Shown here in pieces: positions 16,382 through 25,110 of a stretch of 45,684 nucleotides of DNA; position 1 is the stretch's first letter, and every line of letters starts with the position of its first letter. The stretch covers positions 1 to 45,684 of the forward strand of contig JAEEIT010000033.1 in the NCBI GenBank assembly GCA_016281535.1. The letters run 5' to 3'. This DNA comes from Clostridia bacterium. GTDB taxonomy: Bacteria; Bacillota; Clostridia; Saccharofermentanales; Saccharofermentanaceae. Under the pieces are notes generated by a model. It did no database searches and was not told where the DNA came from. It saw only the letters and a list, made by a program, of their open reading frames with translations. The translations under genes were made by a program, and so were the position numbers.

Positions 16382-17527
16382 TCACAATTCCTTCTCCATC
16401 ATGAAATCATCACAGACGAAGCCCTCGCCGATATCGGTCTTCTTCTCCTCCATGATCCGGAAGCCCCGCCGCAGATACACCCGAAGCGGCACGTAATTTC
16501 TCTTATTCACGAACAGCCGCAGCCTCTTCTTGCCCATCTCACGGGCTGTTCTCTCCGCCTGATCCAGGAGCACGATACTCCGGCGCTGCCCGCGGAAAGG
16601 CTTCATCAGATAGAGCTTACTCAGGAGCATCACGTCGTCCTCCTGCGGCTGCAGCCCCATATACCCGATCGGCGTATCTCCCAGAACGAGAAGAAAATAC
16701 TGATATCCCTCCTCCGAGATCGCCTTCGTGATCGCCGGCAGACTCTGGAACTTATTCACCATATAATTGACCTGCTCCTGCGTAATGATCCCCGGAAAAT
16801 GCTCATTCCAGATGATCTCCGCGAGCGACGCCACCGCCATCCTGCGCGTCGGCGAATTCACCGGCAGAAGCTGCACCGTCGACAACTGCTCGATAATCTT
16901 CGGCACCTCCGTCAGCGACTTGATCACCACATCCGCCGCCGAGACATTCTGCCCGCCGGACGTCGGATTATCGTACCCGACCGTATACATCCCCGCCATA
17001 CGCCCGGCCTGCACACCAGCCGTACTGTCCTCGATCACGAGACAGCGCTCCGGATCGATATCCAGCCGCGTCGCCGCCAGAAGGAAAATATCCGGCATGG
17101 GTTTCCCGTTCTTGACCTCCGCGCCGCTTGCGAACACCTCGACCTCCGGCCAGAGATTCAGCAGATCGAACACCGCCTCCACATAATCCTGCCGCGAAGA
17201 CGACGCCACCGCCACATGGATCCCCTTCTGCCGGCAGAACTCCAGAAGCTCCGTTAGGCCCTCTGAGCGCACCAGCCCCGAATCCGGGATACCGGCCACA
17301 TTCTTCTTCCACTGAAGTTCGACCAGATCCTCCACCGAAGCCGGAATATCAAACTTCGCCTTCATGGCCGCCCACAGATCCGCAGACGAACGCCCCACAT
17401 AGGGCCGAATCGCCTCATATGCGCCCTTCGCCCCGTAGCTCTCCAGAATCGAAGTCGTCGTCTCATCATGAAACGGCTCACTGTCCAAAAGGACACCATC
17501 CATATCAAAAATCACTGCAGATATCAT
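16382..17527 (-). CDS. HAD-family phosphatase/phosphomutase fused to a GNAT acetyltransferase
   Basis: 381 aa with two enzyme domains. Residues 1-215 are a beta-phosphoglucomutase-like HAD hydrolase with a full motif set: Asp8 and Asp10 in FDMDG, Ser109/110, Lys142 and Glu166-Asp167 in VIEDSTAGV. Residues about 228-381 are a GNAT N-acetyltransferase, with the acetyl-CoA loop in LYLMKPFRGQRRS (305-317), where RGQRRS departs from the usual RGxGxG/A. The fusion suggests sequential action on a small phosphorylated metabolite or a repair role; the substrate is unknown. It lies 81 bp downstream of purF and could be read from its promoter. Confidence 0.88.
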   Translation of the reverse strand: MISAVIFDMDGVLLDSEPFHDETTTSILESYGAKGAYEAIRPYVGRSSADLWAAMKAKFDIPASVEDLVELQWKKNVAGIPDSGLVRSEGLTELLEFCRQKGIHVAVASSSRQDYVEAVFDLLNLWPEVEVFASGAEVKNGKPMPDIFLLAATRLDIDPERCLVIEDSTAGVQAGRMAGMYTVGYDNPTSGGQNVSAADVVIKSLTEVPKIIEQLSTVQLLPVNSPTRRMAVASLAEIIWNEHFPGIITQEQVNYMVNKFQSLPAITKAISEEGYQYFLLVLGDTPIGYMGLQPQEDDVMLLSKLYLMKPFRGQRRSIVLLDQAERTAREMGKKRLRLFVNKRNYVPLRVYLRRGFRIMEEKKTDIGEGFVCDDFMMEKEL

Positions 17528-17608
17528 TTCCGTCTCCTGTCTCTACGCGAGTCACCCTTTCACGACGGAAGAAGCACTGTCCCCCGTGTGGTTATCCTTC
17601 GCGCGGCC

Positions 17609-19003
17609 TTACTTCTCCATCATATCGATCCCAGTCGATTCATTCGGATACACACCCGTGAAGCACGCATCACAGAAAGAATGATCCGTATCCCCGATCA
17701 GGTCACCCAGCGAATCCACCTCAAGATAGCCCAGAGAATCCGCACCCAGGATCCCACAGATCTCCGGGATCGTATGCTGGCACGCAATCAGCATATCACA
17801 GCTGGGCACATCCGTCCCATAGAAACACGGCGAGATAAACGGCGGCGAACTGATCCGCACATGCACCTCGGTCGCACCCGCCTCACGCAGCATCCGCACA
17901 ATATTCGCCATGGTCGTACCACGCACGATCGAATCATCGATCAGTACGACACGTTTCCCCCGGACCGCCGAAGAGACCGGATTCAGCTTGATCCGCACCG
18001 CCTCCTGACGCTGGTCCTGCGCCGGCTTAATAAACGTCCTGCCGACATACGTATTCTTCATGAAACCACGTACCACAGGAAGCCCTGCTTCCTCACCATA
18101 TCCACTCGCCGCATCAAGCCCCGACTCCGGGACTCCGATCACGACATCCGCCTCGGCCGGATGCTGCCTCGCCAGCAGCCGCCCCGCCTGAAGCCGCGCC
18201 TCATAGACGCTCTTTCCATCGATATAGCTATCCGGGCGCGCGAAATAAATATACTCGAAGATACACATCTTACAGATCCCTCTGCAGTGCGTCCGGATAC
18301 TACGGATACCATCATCATCACAGACGATGATCTCCCCCGGCTCCACATCACGCTCGAACTTCGCACCCACCGCATCGAGCGCACAGGTCTCCGACGCGAA
18401 CACGACCGAATCCCCGAGACGTCCCATACACAGCGGCTTAAAACCATAGGGATCACGCGCCGCGATCAGTTTCTTCGGACTCATCACCAGAAGCGCATAC
18501 CCGCCCTGGATCTGCTCCATCGTCTTCTCCACCGCCGCCTCGACCGACGGCGTACGGGTACGTTCCCGCGCCACAAGATACGCAACGATCTCCGAGTCCA
18601 CCGTCGTCTGGAAGAAAGCACCTTCCTCCTCAAGTTTCCTCCGCAGCGTGATCGCATTCGTCAGATTTCCGTTATGGGCAAGAGAGAGCGTACCTTTCAC
18701 ATACTGCGTAACCAGAGGCTGGGTATTACTGAGCACACTGGCCCCGGTCGTACTATAGCGCACATGTCCGATGGCGATCGTCCCCTCCATCGAATCGATA
18801 ATATCATGGGAGAAGACCTCACTGACGAGCCCCATATTCTTCTGGCACCGGATCCAGCCATCGTTATTGATGGCGATGCCGCAGCTCTCCTGGCCTCTAT
18901 GCTGAAGCGCGAAAAGACCGTAATACATAAGCGGCGCGATCCTTCTCCCCTCGCGGTCGAAGATCCCGAAAACACCACATTCCTCATGACGTGAACCGAT
19001 CAT
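17609..19003 (-). CDS. purF: Amidophosphoribosyltransferase
   Basis: First enzyme of purine synthesis: glutamine plus PRPP gives phosphoribosylamine. 464 aa, normal for the Gram-positive type. An eight-residue propeptide precedes the catalytic Cys9 in EECGVFG, which becomes the N-terminus after self-cleavage. The C-terminal half has the PRPP loop VVLIDDSIVRGTT. Cysteines in CIFEYIYFARPDS, in IACQHT and the pair CDAC fit the 4Fe-4S ligands of the Bacillus enzyme, so it is probably an oxygen-sensitive iron-sulfur type. It stands apart from other pur genes in this window and has a near-consensus promoter. Confidence 0.97.
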   Translation of the reverse strand: MIGSRHEECGVFGIFDREGRRIAPLMYYGLFALQHRGQESCGIAINNDGWIRCQKNMGLVSEVFSHDIIDSMEGTIAIGHVRYSTTGASVLSNTQPLVTQYVKGTLSLAHNGNLTNAITLRRKLEEEGAFFQTTVDSEIVAYLVARERTRTPSVEAAVEKTMEQIQGGYALLVMSPKKLIAARDPYGFKPLCMGRLGDSVVFASETCALDAVGAKFERDVEPGEIIVCDDDGIRSIRTHCRGICKMCIFEYIYFARPDSYIDGKSVYEARLQAGRLLARQHPAEADVVIGVPESGLDAASGYGEEAGLPVVRGFMKNTYVGRTFIKPAQDQRQEAVRIKLNPVSSAVRGKRVVLIDDSIVRGTTMANIVRMLREAGATEVHVRISSPPFISPCFYGTDVPSCDMLIACQHTIPEICGILGADSLGYLEVDSLGDLIGDTDHSFCDACFTGVYPNESTGIDMMEK

Positions 19004-19029
19004 GCGACACCACCTTCCTTTTCGAGAAT

Positions 19030-19059
19030 ATTGTATGGGTTACGCCTTTTTCCTGTCAA
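19030..19059 (-). promoter_or_regulatory. purF promoter
   Basis: Minus-strand TTGACA (19054-19059) and TACAAT (19030-19035) with an 18-bp spacer, predicting a start near 19023 and a leader of about 20 nt. No purine riboswitch fits in so short a leader. A TATACT (19065-19070) on the plus strand may be the -10 of the divergent radical SAM gene. Confidence 0.7.
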
Positions 19060-19082
19060 TGCGATATACTGATAAGAAATGA

Positions 19083-20189
19083 ATGGAAAGGAACCTTTTT
19101 TACGTGGATTTCTGCGCCCGAAGCACTGTTCCCGGTTCTGCCTGCCCGGATGGGCACGGCTCTGCCGCCCCCGCCACATCCGGCACGTCCGGTCATACCC
19201 CCTTCTCACCGTATGACCACTGCGTCCTGTGCCCACGCGCATGCGGGGCGAACCGCAGCTTGGGCCAACGCGGATACTGCGGCATGACTTCCGAGCTGCG
19301 CATCGCCCGCGTCGGCCTCCACATGTGGGAAGAACCCTGCCTGTCCGGATCTACCGGCTCCGGCACCATCTTCTTCACCGGCTGCCCCCTCGGCTGCCTC
19401 TTCTGCCAGAACCACGACATCTCCCGCCGCACCGTCGCCGGAAGATCCACCTCGCCCGCAGATCCCACATCCGGCGCCACCGCCTCCTCTTCCATCGAAA
19501 CCGAATCCCCCTCCTCCGGCGCCGCCTCCCCCTACCCTCTTCCCGGCCGCATCTACTCCGTCGACCGGCTCGCCGACGCGATGCTCGACCTGGAGGCCCA
19601 GGGCGCCCACAACATCAACTTCGTCACCGGCACCCACTATGTCCCCCACATCATCGAGGGCGTCCGTCTCGCCCGCGCCCGCGGCCTTTCGGTCCCGACT
19701 CTCTATAACTGCGGCGGCTACGAATCCGCCGACACGATCCGGATGCTCCAGGGCACCATCGACATTTACCTGCCCGACATGAAGTTCTACTCACCGGACA
19801 TCAGCAGAAGATACGCCCACGCCGCCGATTACTTCGACCGCGCCAGGGAAGCCCTCGCCGAGATGGTCCGCCAGTGTCCCGAGCAGGAATACGACGAAAA
19901 CGGCATGATGAAGCGCGGCGTCATCGTCCGCCACCTGATGCTGCCGGGCGCGCTCTTTGATACGAAACATATTCTGGACTATCTTACAGAAAACTACGGC
20001 AACCGCATCACGATCAGCCTCATGAACCAGTACACGCCCATGCCCGGCGCGCCCGAAGAGCTCGCGCGCCCGCTTCCGCAGAAACACTACGACTCCATGG
20101 TCAACTACCTTCTTTTACTCGGCCAGACCAATGCATTTACCCAGGAAGGCGGAACTGTCAGCAGCAGCTTCATCCCCGACTTCGAATAG
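19083..20189 (+). CDS. Radical SAM protein, PflX/COG1313 family
   Basis: Radical SAM enzyme related to pyruvate-formate-lyase-activating enzymes. Cluster motif CPLGCLFC (Cys101, 105, 108 from the ATG at 19083), preceded by a Cys-rich region CVLCPRAC...C typical of COG1313. Conserved later blocks include NINFVTGTHY and LPDMKFYSPDISRRY. A Ser/Thr/Pro/Ala-rich insert (about residues 116-154) separates the cluster motif from the next conserved block, and residues 12-42 are similar low-complexity sequence. The start is uncertain: ATG 19083 has no ribosome site and would lie very near the predicted transcript start; GTG 19104, preceded by AAAGGA, is a good alternative. The substrate is unknown. Confidence 0.85.
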   Translation: MERNLFYVDFCARSTVPGSACPDGHGSAAPATSGTSGHTPFSPYDHCVLCPRACGANRSLGQRGYCGMTSELRIARVGLHMWEEPCLSGSTGSGTIFFTGCPLGCLFCQNHDISRRTVAGRSTSPADPTSGATASSSIETESPSSGAASPYPLPGRIYSVDRLADAMLDLEAQGAHNINFVTGTHYVPHIIEGVRLARARGLSVPTLYNCGGYESADTIRMLQGTIDIYLPDMKFYSPDISRRYAHAADYFDRAREALAEMVRQCPEQEYDENGMMKRGVIVRHLMLPGALFDTKHILDYLTENYGNRITISLMNQYTPMPGAPEELARPLPQKHYDSMVNYLLLLGQTNAFTQEGGTVSSSFIPDFE

Positions 20190-20264
20190 ACGCGGATCCC
20201 GCTCCCTCTTCCGCCCCATGCAGCCGGCGGCGGATCACTCTACCCGACACACTCTCTTCATGCC

Positions 20265-21596
20265 TTACGTCGGCAGGAAGATTTCCTTCACATCTCCGAT
20301 TTGATCGAGGTGGATCACATACTCCCGCTCTCCGAGATCATTTTCGTTTTTTTCATAGTACACGGCGATATAGAGCTGCGTCCCACTTACGAAGCATTCG
20401 CTTATGGAGAAGACCGATGCTCCATCGATCCCGATACGGATCTCCTCTATTGTCCCGTCCTCAGTAATAAGAGCGATAGTACTCCCCTCTCCATCTTCCT
20501 GAACCGGATGCACCAGAATCGGCGCCCCTCCGTCCGAATTGATGACCAGCTCCGTAAATGAGTAATCCTCGATCTTCCCGATCGCACCGCGATCCAGCTT
20601 CCCGAAGTAAACAGCTGTTTCGTGTTGACTGAACACGAAACCATTCCACACATATAGTTCCGCATACGAGATTCCACCCGTATACGGCTTCGCGAAGAAA
20701 ACTGTCTCTTCTTCTCCGACCTTGTATCGGCGGAGTTCTGTTCCGTACTCACTCATTTCGATCAGATCCGTTGTCACGCCGGCACCTTCCATACTGTCCT
20801 GCAGGGCATAGATCTTCTCGCCATTGGCACATACATTGTAGACCATCTCTCCGGATGTCAGGATAATGCTGGCAGAGGACGTAAGATAGCGTGTGAACTC
20901 CTTCGAATCCACGTCATACACCTCGATGAACGTGCTGAGTTCTCCTCCCATGCCATCCTCACCCGGTTCGCGGCTCTCCACCAGCGCAATCGCTTTCCTT
21001 CCACATACGAAAGTCTTCGCGACCGATTTTTCATTCAGCTCCGGGGGCGCGGGCGTATCGAACCGGATCAGCTCGAGATCCTTCATTTCAATATTGATCC
21101 GAAGAAGCGCAATCTCATTTAGAAAACCTGTCTCTTTGGCCTTCTCTTCCTCTTCCGGGAGATAATTCAGCCGGACATAACGATAGTAGTCGGAATCGAT
21201 ATGTGCCCATCCGGAACCGCTGTCATATCCGAGGATCTCCCCCAGTTCCCGAAGATTTCCCTCCGGATCGGATGCCGAAATAGAATACGTCCTTCCGAAA
21301 TCCGGTGCCACATCCGGATTACTGTTCGTAGAGAGATAGACGCGCTGTCCGTCCGGAAAATAGCTGTCCAGCATATGTATAACCGTTGAAGCCCCGTTCG
21401 TCGGCAGACCCTTCAGATCCGGAAGCATTTCCACATATTCCGGATATGACTCGCCCGAAGCAGAAGAGCCCGCCGGATCTGCCGCAGCAGAAGATGCCGA
21501 ATCTCCGTTTTCGGATGCATTCTTCCCCTTGCAGGCACTGAACACGAAGCAGGAAACAAGCATCAGCGCCACCACTTTCAGAAAACGTGTATTCAT
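20265..21596 (-). CDS. Hypothetical lipoprotein
   Basis: 443 aa. The N-terminal signal ends with lipobox FSAC (Cys21) followed by KGKN, then a Ser/Ala/Gly-rich linker. The remainder is a run of beta-strand-like segments with acidic turns (for example IEVYDVDSKEF, VVYNVCANGEKIYAL-type strands), which fits a beta-propeller, but no defined family is recognised. GGGAGGA precedes the start. It is divergent from the AraC gene and convergent with the radical SAM gene; no operon partner is apparent. Confidence 0.75.
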   Translation of the reverse strand: MNTRFLKVVALMLVSCFVFSACKGKNASENGDSASSAAADPAGSSASGESYPEYVEMLPDLKGLPTNGASTVIHMLDSYFPDGQRVYLSTNSNPDVAPDFGRTYSISASDPEGNLRELGEILGYDSGSGWAHIDSDYYRYVRLNYLPEEEEKAKETGFLNEIALLRINIEMKDLELIRFDTPAPPELNEKSVAKTFVCGRKAIALVESREPGEDGMGGELSTFIEVYDVDSKEFTRYLTSSASIILTSGEMVYNVCANGEKIYALQDSMEGAGVTTDLIEMSEYGTELRRYKVGEEETVFFAKPYTGGISYAELYVWNGFVFSQHETAVYFGKLDRGAIGKIEDYSFTELVINSDGGAPILVHPVQEDGEGSTIALITEDGTIEEIRIGIDGASVFSISECFVSGTQLYIAVYYEKNENDLGEREYVIHLDQIGDVKEIFLPT

Positions 21597-21639
21597 AGGA
21601 TCTTCCTCCCGCTACTTGTTTACCATCCCCACTTGCCAT

Positions 21640-21673
21640 TATACCATCCGCCATATACCATCCGCCATATACC
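21640..21673. repeat. Short 14-bp tandem repeat in the lipoprotein-AraC intergenic region
   Basis: TATACCATCCGCCA occurs twice in a row (21640-21653, 21654-21667) with a partial third copy TATACC. It lies between two divergent genes and could be a regulator site or simple slippage. A weak plus-strand promoter (TTCTTG, 17 bp, TATTAT) lies nearer the AraC start. Confidence 0.6.
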
Positions 21674-21819
21674 TCTTTCATTCCTCATGACCCGCCCCTT
21701 CTCGCCCTCCCGTTCCGTTTCCCTGCTTCTTTCCCGCACCCTTCTCATTTGGCATTTCCCGAACTTCTTGTTATACTTGTTTTGGTTTATTATCAGCTCA
21801 GAAGGAGGAACTTCCCCGC

Positions 21820-22770
21820 ATGGATGAGGATATCAGGATCGAACTTCCCATCACGCCGGACTACGACGATACGACGCCGATCATCTACAATCAGCCCGTA
21901 CGCCAGTTCAGTAAACGCGTCTTGAACGGAGAGGACGAGGATGTCGACTTCATCCCGGAGACCAGTATCCGGATCTGGTATAACAACCAGTATAAGAGCT
22001 ACGCACCGCACAAGCACGACGCGCTGGAGATCTGTATCCCGATCGAGAATGAGTACAAGTATCTCATCGGCGGAAAGGCCATCAACCTGGTCCCCGGAGA
22101 CATCCTCTTCATTCCGCCGAACATGGTGCATGAGATCGAGTGTGAGAACGAAGGCTGCCGTTTCATTTACCTGTTTAAGATCGGTTTCCTAGAAGGACTT
22201 TATGACTTCTCGTATCTGACGGAATTCTTTAAGGAGCCCCGTGTCCTGAACGTCACGAACTATCCCGGCGTATACGGGAAGATCTACGAAGCCTTCATGG
22301 GCATCAACGACTCGTATTTCCTTTACGAGAACATGGTGCTGGAGCTGCCGATCTATTCCCGGCTCATGAACATCTTCTCCCTTCTCGTCACCACGAATCC
22401 TCAGTTTACCCCGATCCATCTCGAGGACACGAAGAGCAAGAGTAAATACGTGAAATTCAAGTCTCTCATCAACCACATCAATGCGCACTTCATGGAGGAG
22501 ATCACGCTGGAGTGGGCCGCCGACTATGTCGGATTTTCGAAGTATCACTTCGCGAGACTTTTCAAAGAGTACACCGATGTGACGTTCTACGACTATCTTC
22601 TGCACCGTCGTATGCAGGCGGCAAAAGTACTGCTCACGGACACGAATAAGACCGTTACTGAGATCGCATTTCAGTCCGGGTTCAATAACCTCACAAGCTT
22701 CACCCGATGCTTTAAAAATGCGACCGGCATGACGCCCACCAGGTTCCGTCTCACACGCGCCCGTTCATAA
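21820..22770 (+). CDS. AraC-family transcriptional regulator
   Basis: 316 aa. An N-terminal cupin-type sensing domain (PHKHDALEICIPIENEYKY and the PGDILFIPPNMVHEIE block) is followed by a C-terminal double helix-turn-helix (about 210-312) with the family signature IAFQSGFNNLTSFTRCFK and a GMTPTRFR end. AAGGAGG lies eleven bases before the start. Sugar ABC genes lie about 370 bp downstream on the other strand, so control of sugar uptake is a reasonable guess. The ligand is unknown. Confidence 0.93.
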   Translation: MDEDIRIELPITPDYDDTTPIIYNQPVRQFSKRVLNGEDEDVDFIPETSIRIWYNNQYKSYAPHKHDALEICIPIENEYKYLIGGKAINLVPGDILFIPPNMVHEIECENEGCRFIYLFKIGFLEGLYDFSYLTEFFKEPRVLNVTNYPGVYGKIYEAFMGINDSYFLYENMVLELPIYSRLMNIFSLLVTTNPQFTPIHLEDTKSKSKYVKFKSLINHINAHFMEEITLEWAADYVGFSKYHFARLFKEYTDVTFYDYLLHRRMQAAKVLLTDTNKTVTEIAFQSGFNNLTSFTRCFKNATGMTPTRFRLTRARS

Positions 22771-22798
22771 CCGCGCTCCGCTTTACCGGATCCGGATC

Positions 22799-22891
22799 CT
22801 ATTTCACTTCATTGATATATACGGTTACACGATCATTGATCAGCTTGATCGTATCATCCAGAGTACGGTCACCGGTGCCATCTTCTAGATA
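22799..22891 (-). pseudogene. Possible 3' remnant of a protein gene
   Basis: About 30 codons read like coding sequence (YLEDGTGDRTLDD, then a helix KLINDRVTVYINEVK and stop at 22799) but have no start codon and run upstream into A/T-rich hairpin sequence. It lies just after the sugar permease genes, so it may be the tail of a lost gene in that operon. This is a weak call; chance is possible. Homology to a binding-protein C-terminus could not be tested. Confidence 0.25.
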
Positions 22892-23007
22892 CACTATGAT
22901 TTTAGCGCTGGTTTTTTTCGAAACTCGTGACAGTTTTGTAATTATCCGCCAAAAGCTCCCCCAAAAAAGCTGCTGTCCAACTTTTTGTAGTTTTCCGCAA
23001 AAAAAGT

Positions 23008-23036
23008 CCCCCAAAGTGGTTGTCCAGCTTTGGGGG
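23008..23036. terminator. Bidirectional terminator between AraC and sugar ABC genes
   Basis: Perfect 9-bp stem CCCCCAAAG/CTTTGGGGG with an 11-nt loop. On the plus strand it is followed by TACTTTTGTTTTTTG and on the minus strand by ACTTTTTTTGC, so it can end both the AraC transcript and the permease operon. A second imperfect copy of the same sequence style lies just before it (22950-23005). The rest of 22771-23139 holds no supported gene apart from the possible remnant at 22799. Confidence 0.85.
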
Positions 23037-23139
23037 TACTTTTGTTTTTTGAAACAATTTTCTGTATGTGTTTCTGTTTCGGTTTTGCAAGGACCGCCGA
23101 TCGGAAGTACCGGATCCGCGTTCCTGTTCTTTCCGGGAA

Positions 23140-24012
23140 TTAACCCTTTACGGAACCGAGTGCAACACCACTGATGATGTACTTCGACAACAGGAGATAG
23201 ACGATGATGAGCGGAAGAGCTGTCATGGAAAGACCAAGATAGATACAACCGAACTCTGTCTTATAAATATCACCGTTGAGAAGGGCGACCATGATAGGCA
23301 TCGTGTAGCTCTCCTTCTTGTTGAGGAGGATCATAGGCAGGAAGTAGTTGTTCCAGGAACCTACGAAAGCGAAGATAGCCTGTGTAGCCATAGCCGGCTT
23401 CATGATCGGAAGTACGATCGTGTTAAATGTTCTGAACTCGCCTGCACCATCGATACGGGCGGATTCTACGATTTCCATGGAGAGTGCACCCTCAAGGTAT
23501 TGTCTCATGAAGAATACCGTCATAGGAGCAGCAATCGAAGGAAGGATGAGCATGAGACGATTGTTCACGAGGTGGAACTGATAGCATGCTCTGTAGAAAC
23601 CGATCATGGTAACGGTACCAGGAAGCATCATGATACCCATAACCAGGCTGAAGAATGCCTTCTTAAGCTTCCAGTCGTATGCGTAGATCGCATAAGCTGT
23701 CAGCGAAGAGAAGTATACGGTCAGAACGGTAACGCTTGCAGAGATGATGAAGGAGTTCTTCATACCGAGAAGAGCATTAAATGTCTTCTTCGTTCTCAGA
23801 AGCTTAACGTTGTTCCACAGTTCCTTACCAGGAATGAAGCTTACAGCGTGCGCCATGATCTGGGCTGTGGAACGGGTAGAGTTGATAAGCATGACCAGGA
23901 AAGGAGCAATAGCCAGTATCGCCAAGATCGAACATACAATATAGATGGCGGTCTTGAAGACGACTGAATCTTTTGTTTTAGACGAGGCCAATGCAGTAGT
24001 ATTAGTAGCCAT
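23140..24012 (-). CDS. Carbohydrate ABC transporter permease, MalG type
   Basis: 290 aa membrane permease of the CUT1 family with six hydrophobic segments. The EAA loop is ESARIDGAGEFRTFNTIVLP, the docking site for the ATPase, and the C-terminus KYIISGVALGSVKG is typical of MalG-type partners. AAGGGGGG precedes the start, which is three bases after the stop of the other permease gene, so the two are coupled. No ATPase gene lies here; CUT1 systems in Firmicutes often share a MsmK-like ATPase encoded elsewhere. Confidence 0.95.
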   Translation of the reverse strand: MATNTTALASSKTKDSVVFKTAIYIVCSILAILAIAPFLVMLINSTRSTAQIMAHAVSFIPGKELWNNVKLLRTKKTFNALLGMKNSFIISASVTVLTVYFSSLTAYAIYAYDWKLKKAFFSLVMGIMMLPGTVTMIGFYRACYQFHLVNNRLMLILPSIAAPMTVFFMRQYLEGALSMEIVESARIDGAGEFRTFNTIVLPIMKPAMATQAIFAFVGSWNNYFLPMILLNKKESYTMPIMVALLNGDIYKTEFGCIYLGLSMTALPLIIVYLLLSKYIISGVALGSVKG

Positions 24013-24015
24013 TGA

Positions 24016-25014
24016 TTACGCCCCCCTTGCCTGAAGTCTGTTACGTTTCATTTCAGCTTTCTTCATCTTCTCAAGCTTCGCAGCTTCCTTGTCTCTCATG
24101 AGATAGAACAGGATAGCGGAGCAGGTAACGATGATGATGAACAAGATGATACTTGCAGCAGCTGAACGATTATACTTATACGGTTTTCTGAAGGACTGGT
24201 TGTAGATGTAGATTGCAACTGTCTGTGTCGCATTATCCGGACCACCCTGAGCAAGAAGCATCGGGATATCGAACATACTCAGACCACCGATCAGGGAGGT
24301 TACGAGTGTGAAGAGCATAACCGGACGGATACACGGAATGGTAATCTTCCAGAACTTCTGAATTCTGTTGGCTCCATCAATTTCAGCAGCTTCGAAGATC
24401 TCAGGGTTGATACCGATAACGGCAGCAATCAATGTGATCATCGTGGAGCCATACCACTGCCAGCACTGGATAAACTCAACGATTGCACGTGTCGGAGTCT
24501 TCTTATTCAGGAAGAAGAAAGGTTCCTTCACCAGGTGCAGCGTCTTGAGGATATCGTTAACAGGTCCGATCGGGTAACTGAACAGAGCACGGAACAAGAT
24601 AGCGCAGGTCGCTGCCGTGATCATGTTCGGGAGGTAGAAAACTACCTTGTAGAAACCCTGACCTTTAACCTTAACGCGGTTATCTGTAAACCATGCGGAA
24701 AGGAGTAAAGCCAGACCCAACTGCGGAATAAAGTTAATCACCCAAATTCTCGCTGTTGTAATCAAACCAAGGAGGAAGTAACTCATCTGACCGGAAGGTC
24801 TCTTCTGGAAGAGATACTTGAAGTTCTCAAGCGGATCCTTCAGGAAAGCAAGCTTCGGCGGGACAGCACCCTCGTGGTTAGTAAAGCCGATAAGCAGTGT
24901 GTAGCAGACCGGATACAGTGTAAAGATTGCAAAAGCAAGAATAAACGGGATGGCAAAAATATATCCATACTTGGAATAATTAACGAGCTTCTTTTGCTTC
25001 AAAAAAAACACCAC
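24016..25014 (-). CDS. Carbohydrate ABC transporter permease, MalF type
   Basis: 332 aa if read from GTG 25014; six membrane segments and a CUT1 EAA loop EAAEIDGANRIQKFWKITIP. The start is uncertain: GTG 25014 has no clear ribosome site, while TTG 25002 has GGTGGTG six bases upstream and would remove four residues. The C-terminal tail is Lys/Arg-rich. The gene follows the binding protein gene after a terminator-like hairpin and precedes the MalG-type gene by three bases. Confidence 0.94.
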   Translation of the reverse strand: MVFFLKQKKLVNYSKYGYIFAIPFILAFAIFTLYPVCYTLLIGFTNHEGAVPPKLAFLKDPLENFKYLFQKRPSGQMSYFLLGLITTARIWVINFIPQLGLALLLSAWFTDNRVKVKGQGFYKVVFYLPNMITAATCAILFRALFSYPIGPVNDILKTLHLVKEPFFFLNKKTPTRAIVEFIQCWQWYGSTMITLIAAVIGINPEIFEAAEIDGANRIQKFWKITIPCIRPVMLFTLVTSLIGGLSMFDIPMLLAQGGPDNATQTVAIYIYNQSFRKPYKYNRSAAASIILFIIIVTCSAILFYLMRDKEAAKLEKMKKAEMKRNRLQARGA

Positions 25015-25035
25015 CGTTCACTCATAGTAGGTAAG

Positions 25036-25070
25036 AAAAAGGGGCGGGCGAAATTCCTTTCGTCCGCCCC
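25036..25070 (-). terminator. Partial terminator between sugar-binding protein and permease genes
   Basis: A 13-bp stem with one mismatch (GGGGCGGACGAAA against TTTCGCCCGCCCC) followed on the minus strand by TTTTTCTTACC. It sits 41 bp after the binding protein stop and before the permeases, where partial termination would give more binding protein than permease. Confidence 0.75.
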
Positions 25071-25110
25071 CAGTTTTTCTAGTTCACTTGGTTAGAAGTT
25101 ACACTATCGA

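Noticed and set aside
22812-23174. Plus-strand frame across the AraC-permease intergenic region
   Set aside because: It crosses the bidirectional terminator, has no ribosome site, and has no recognisable protein pattern.
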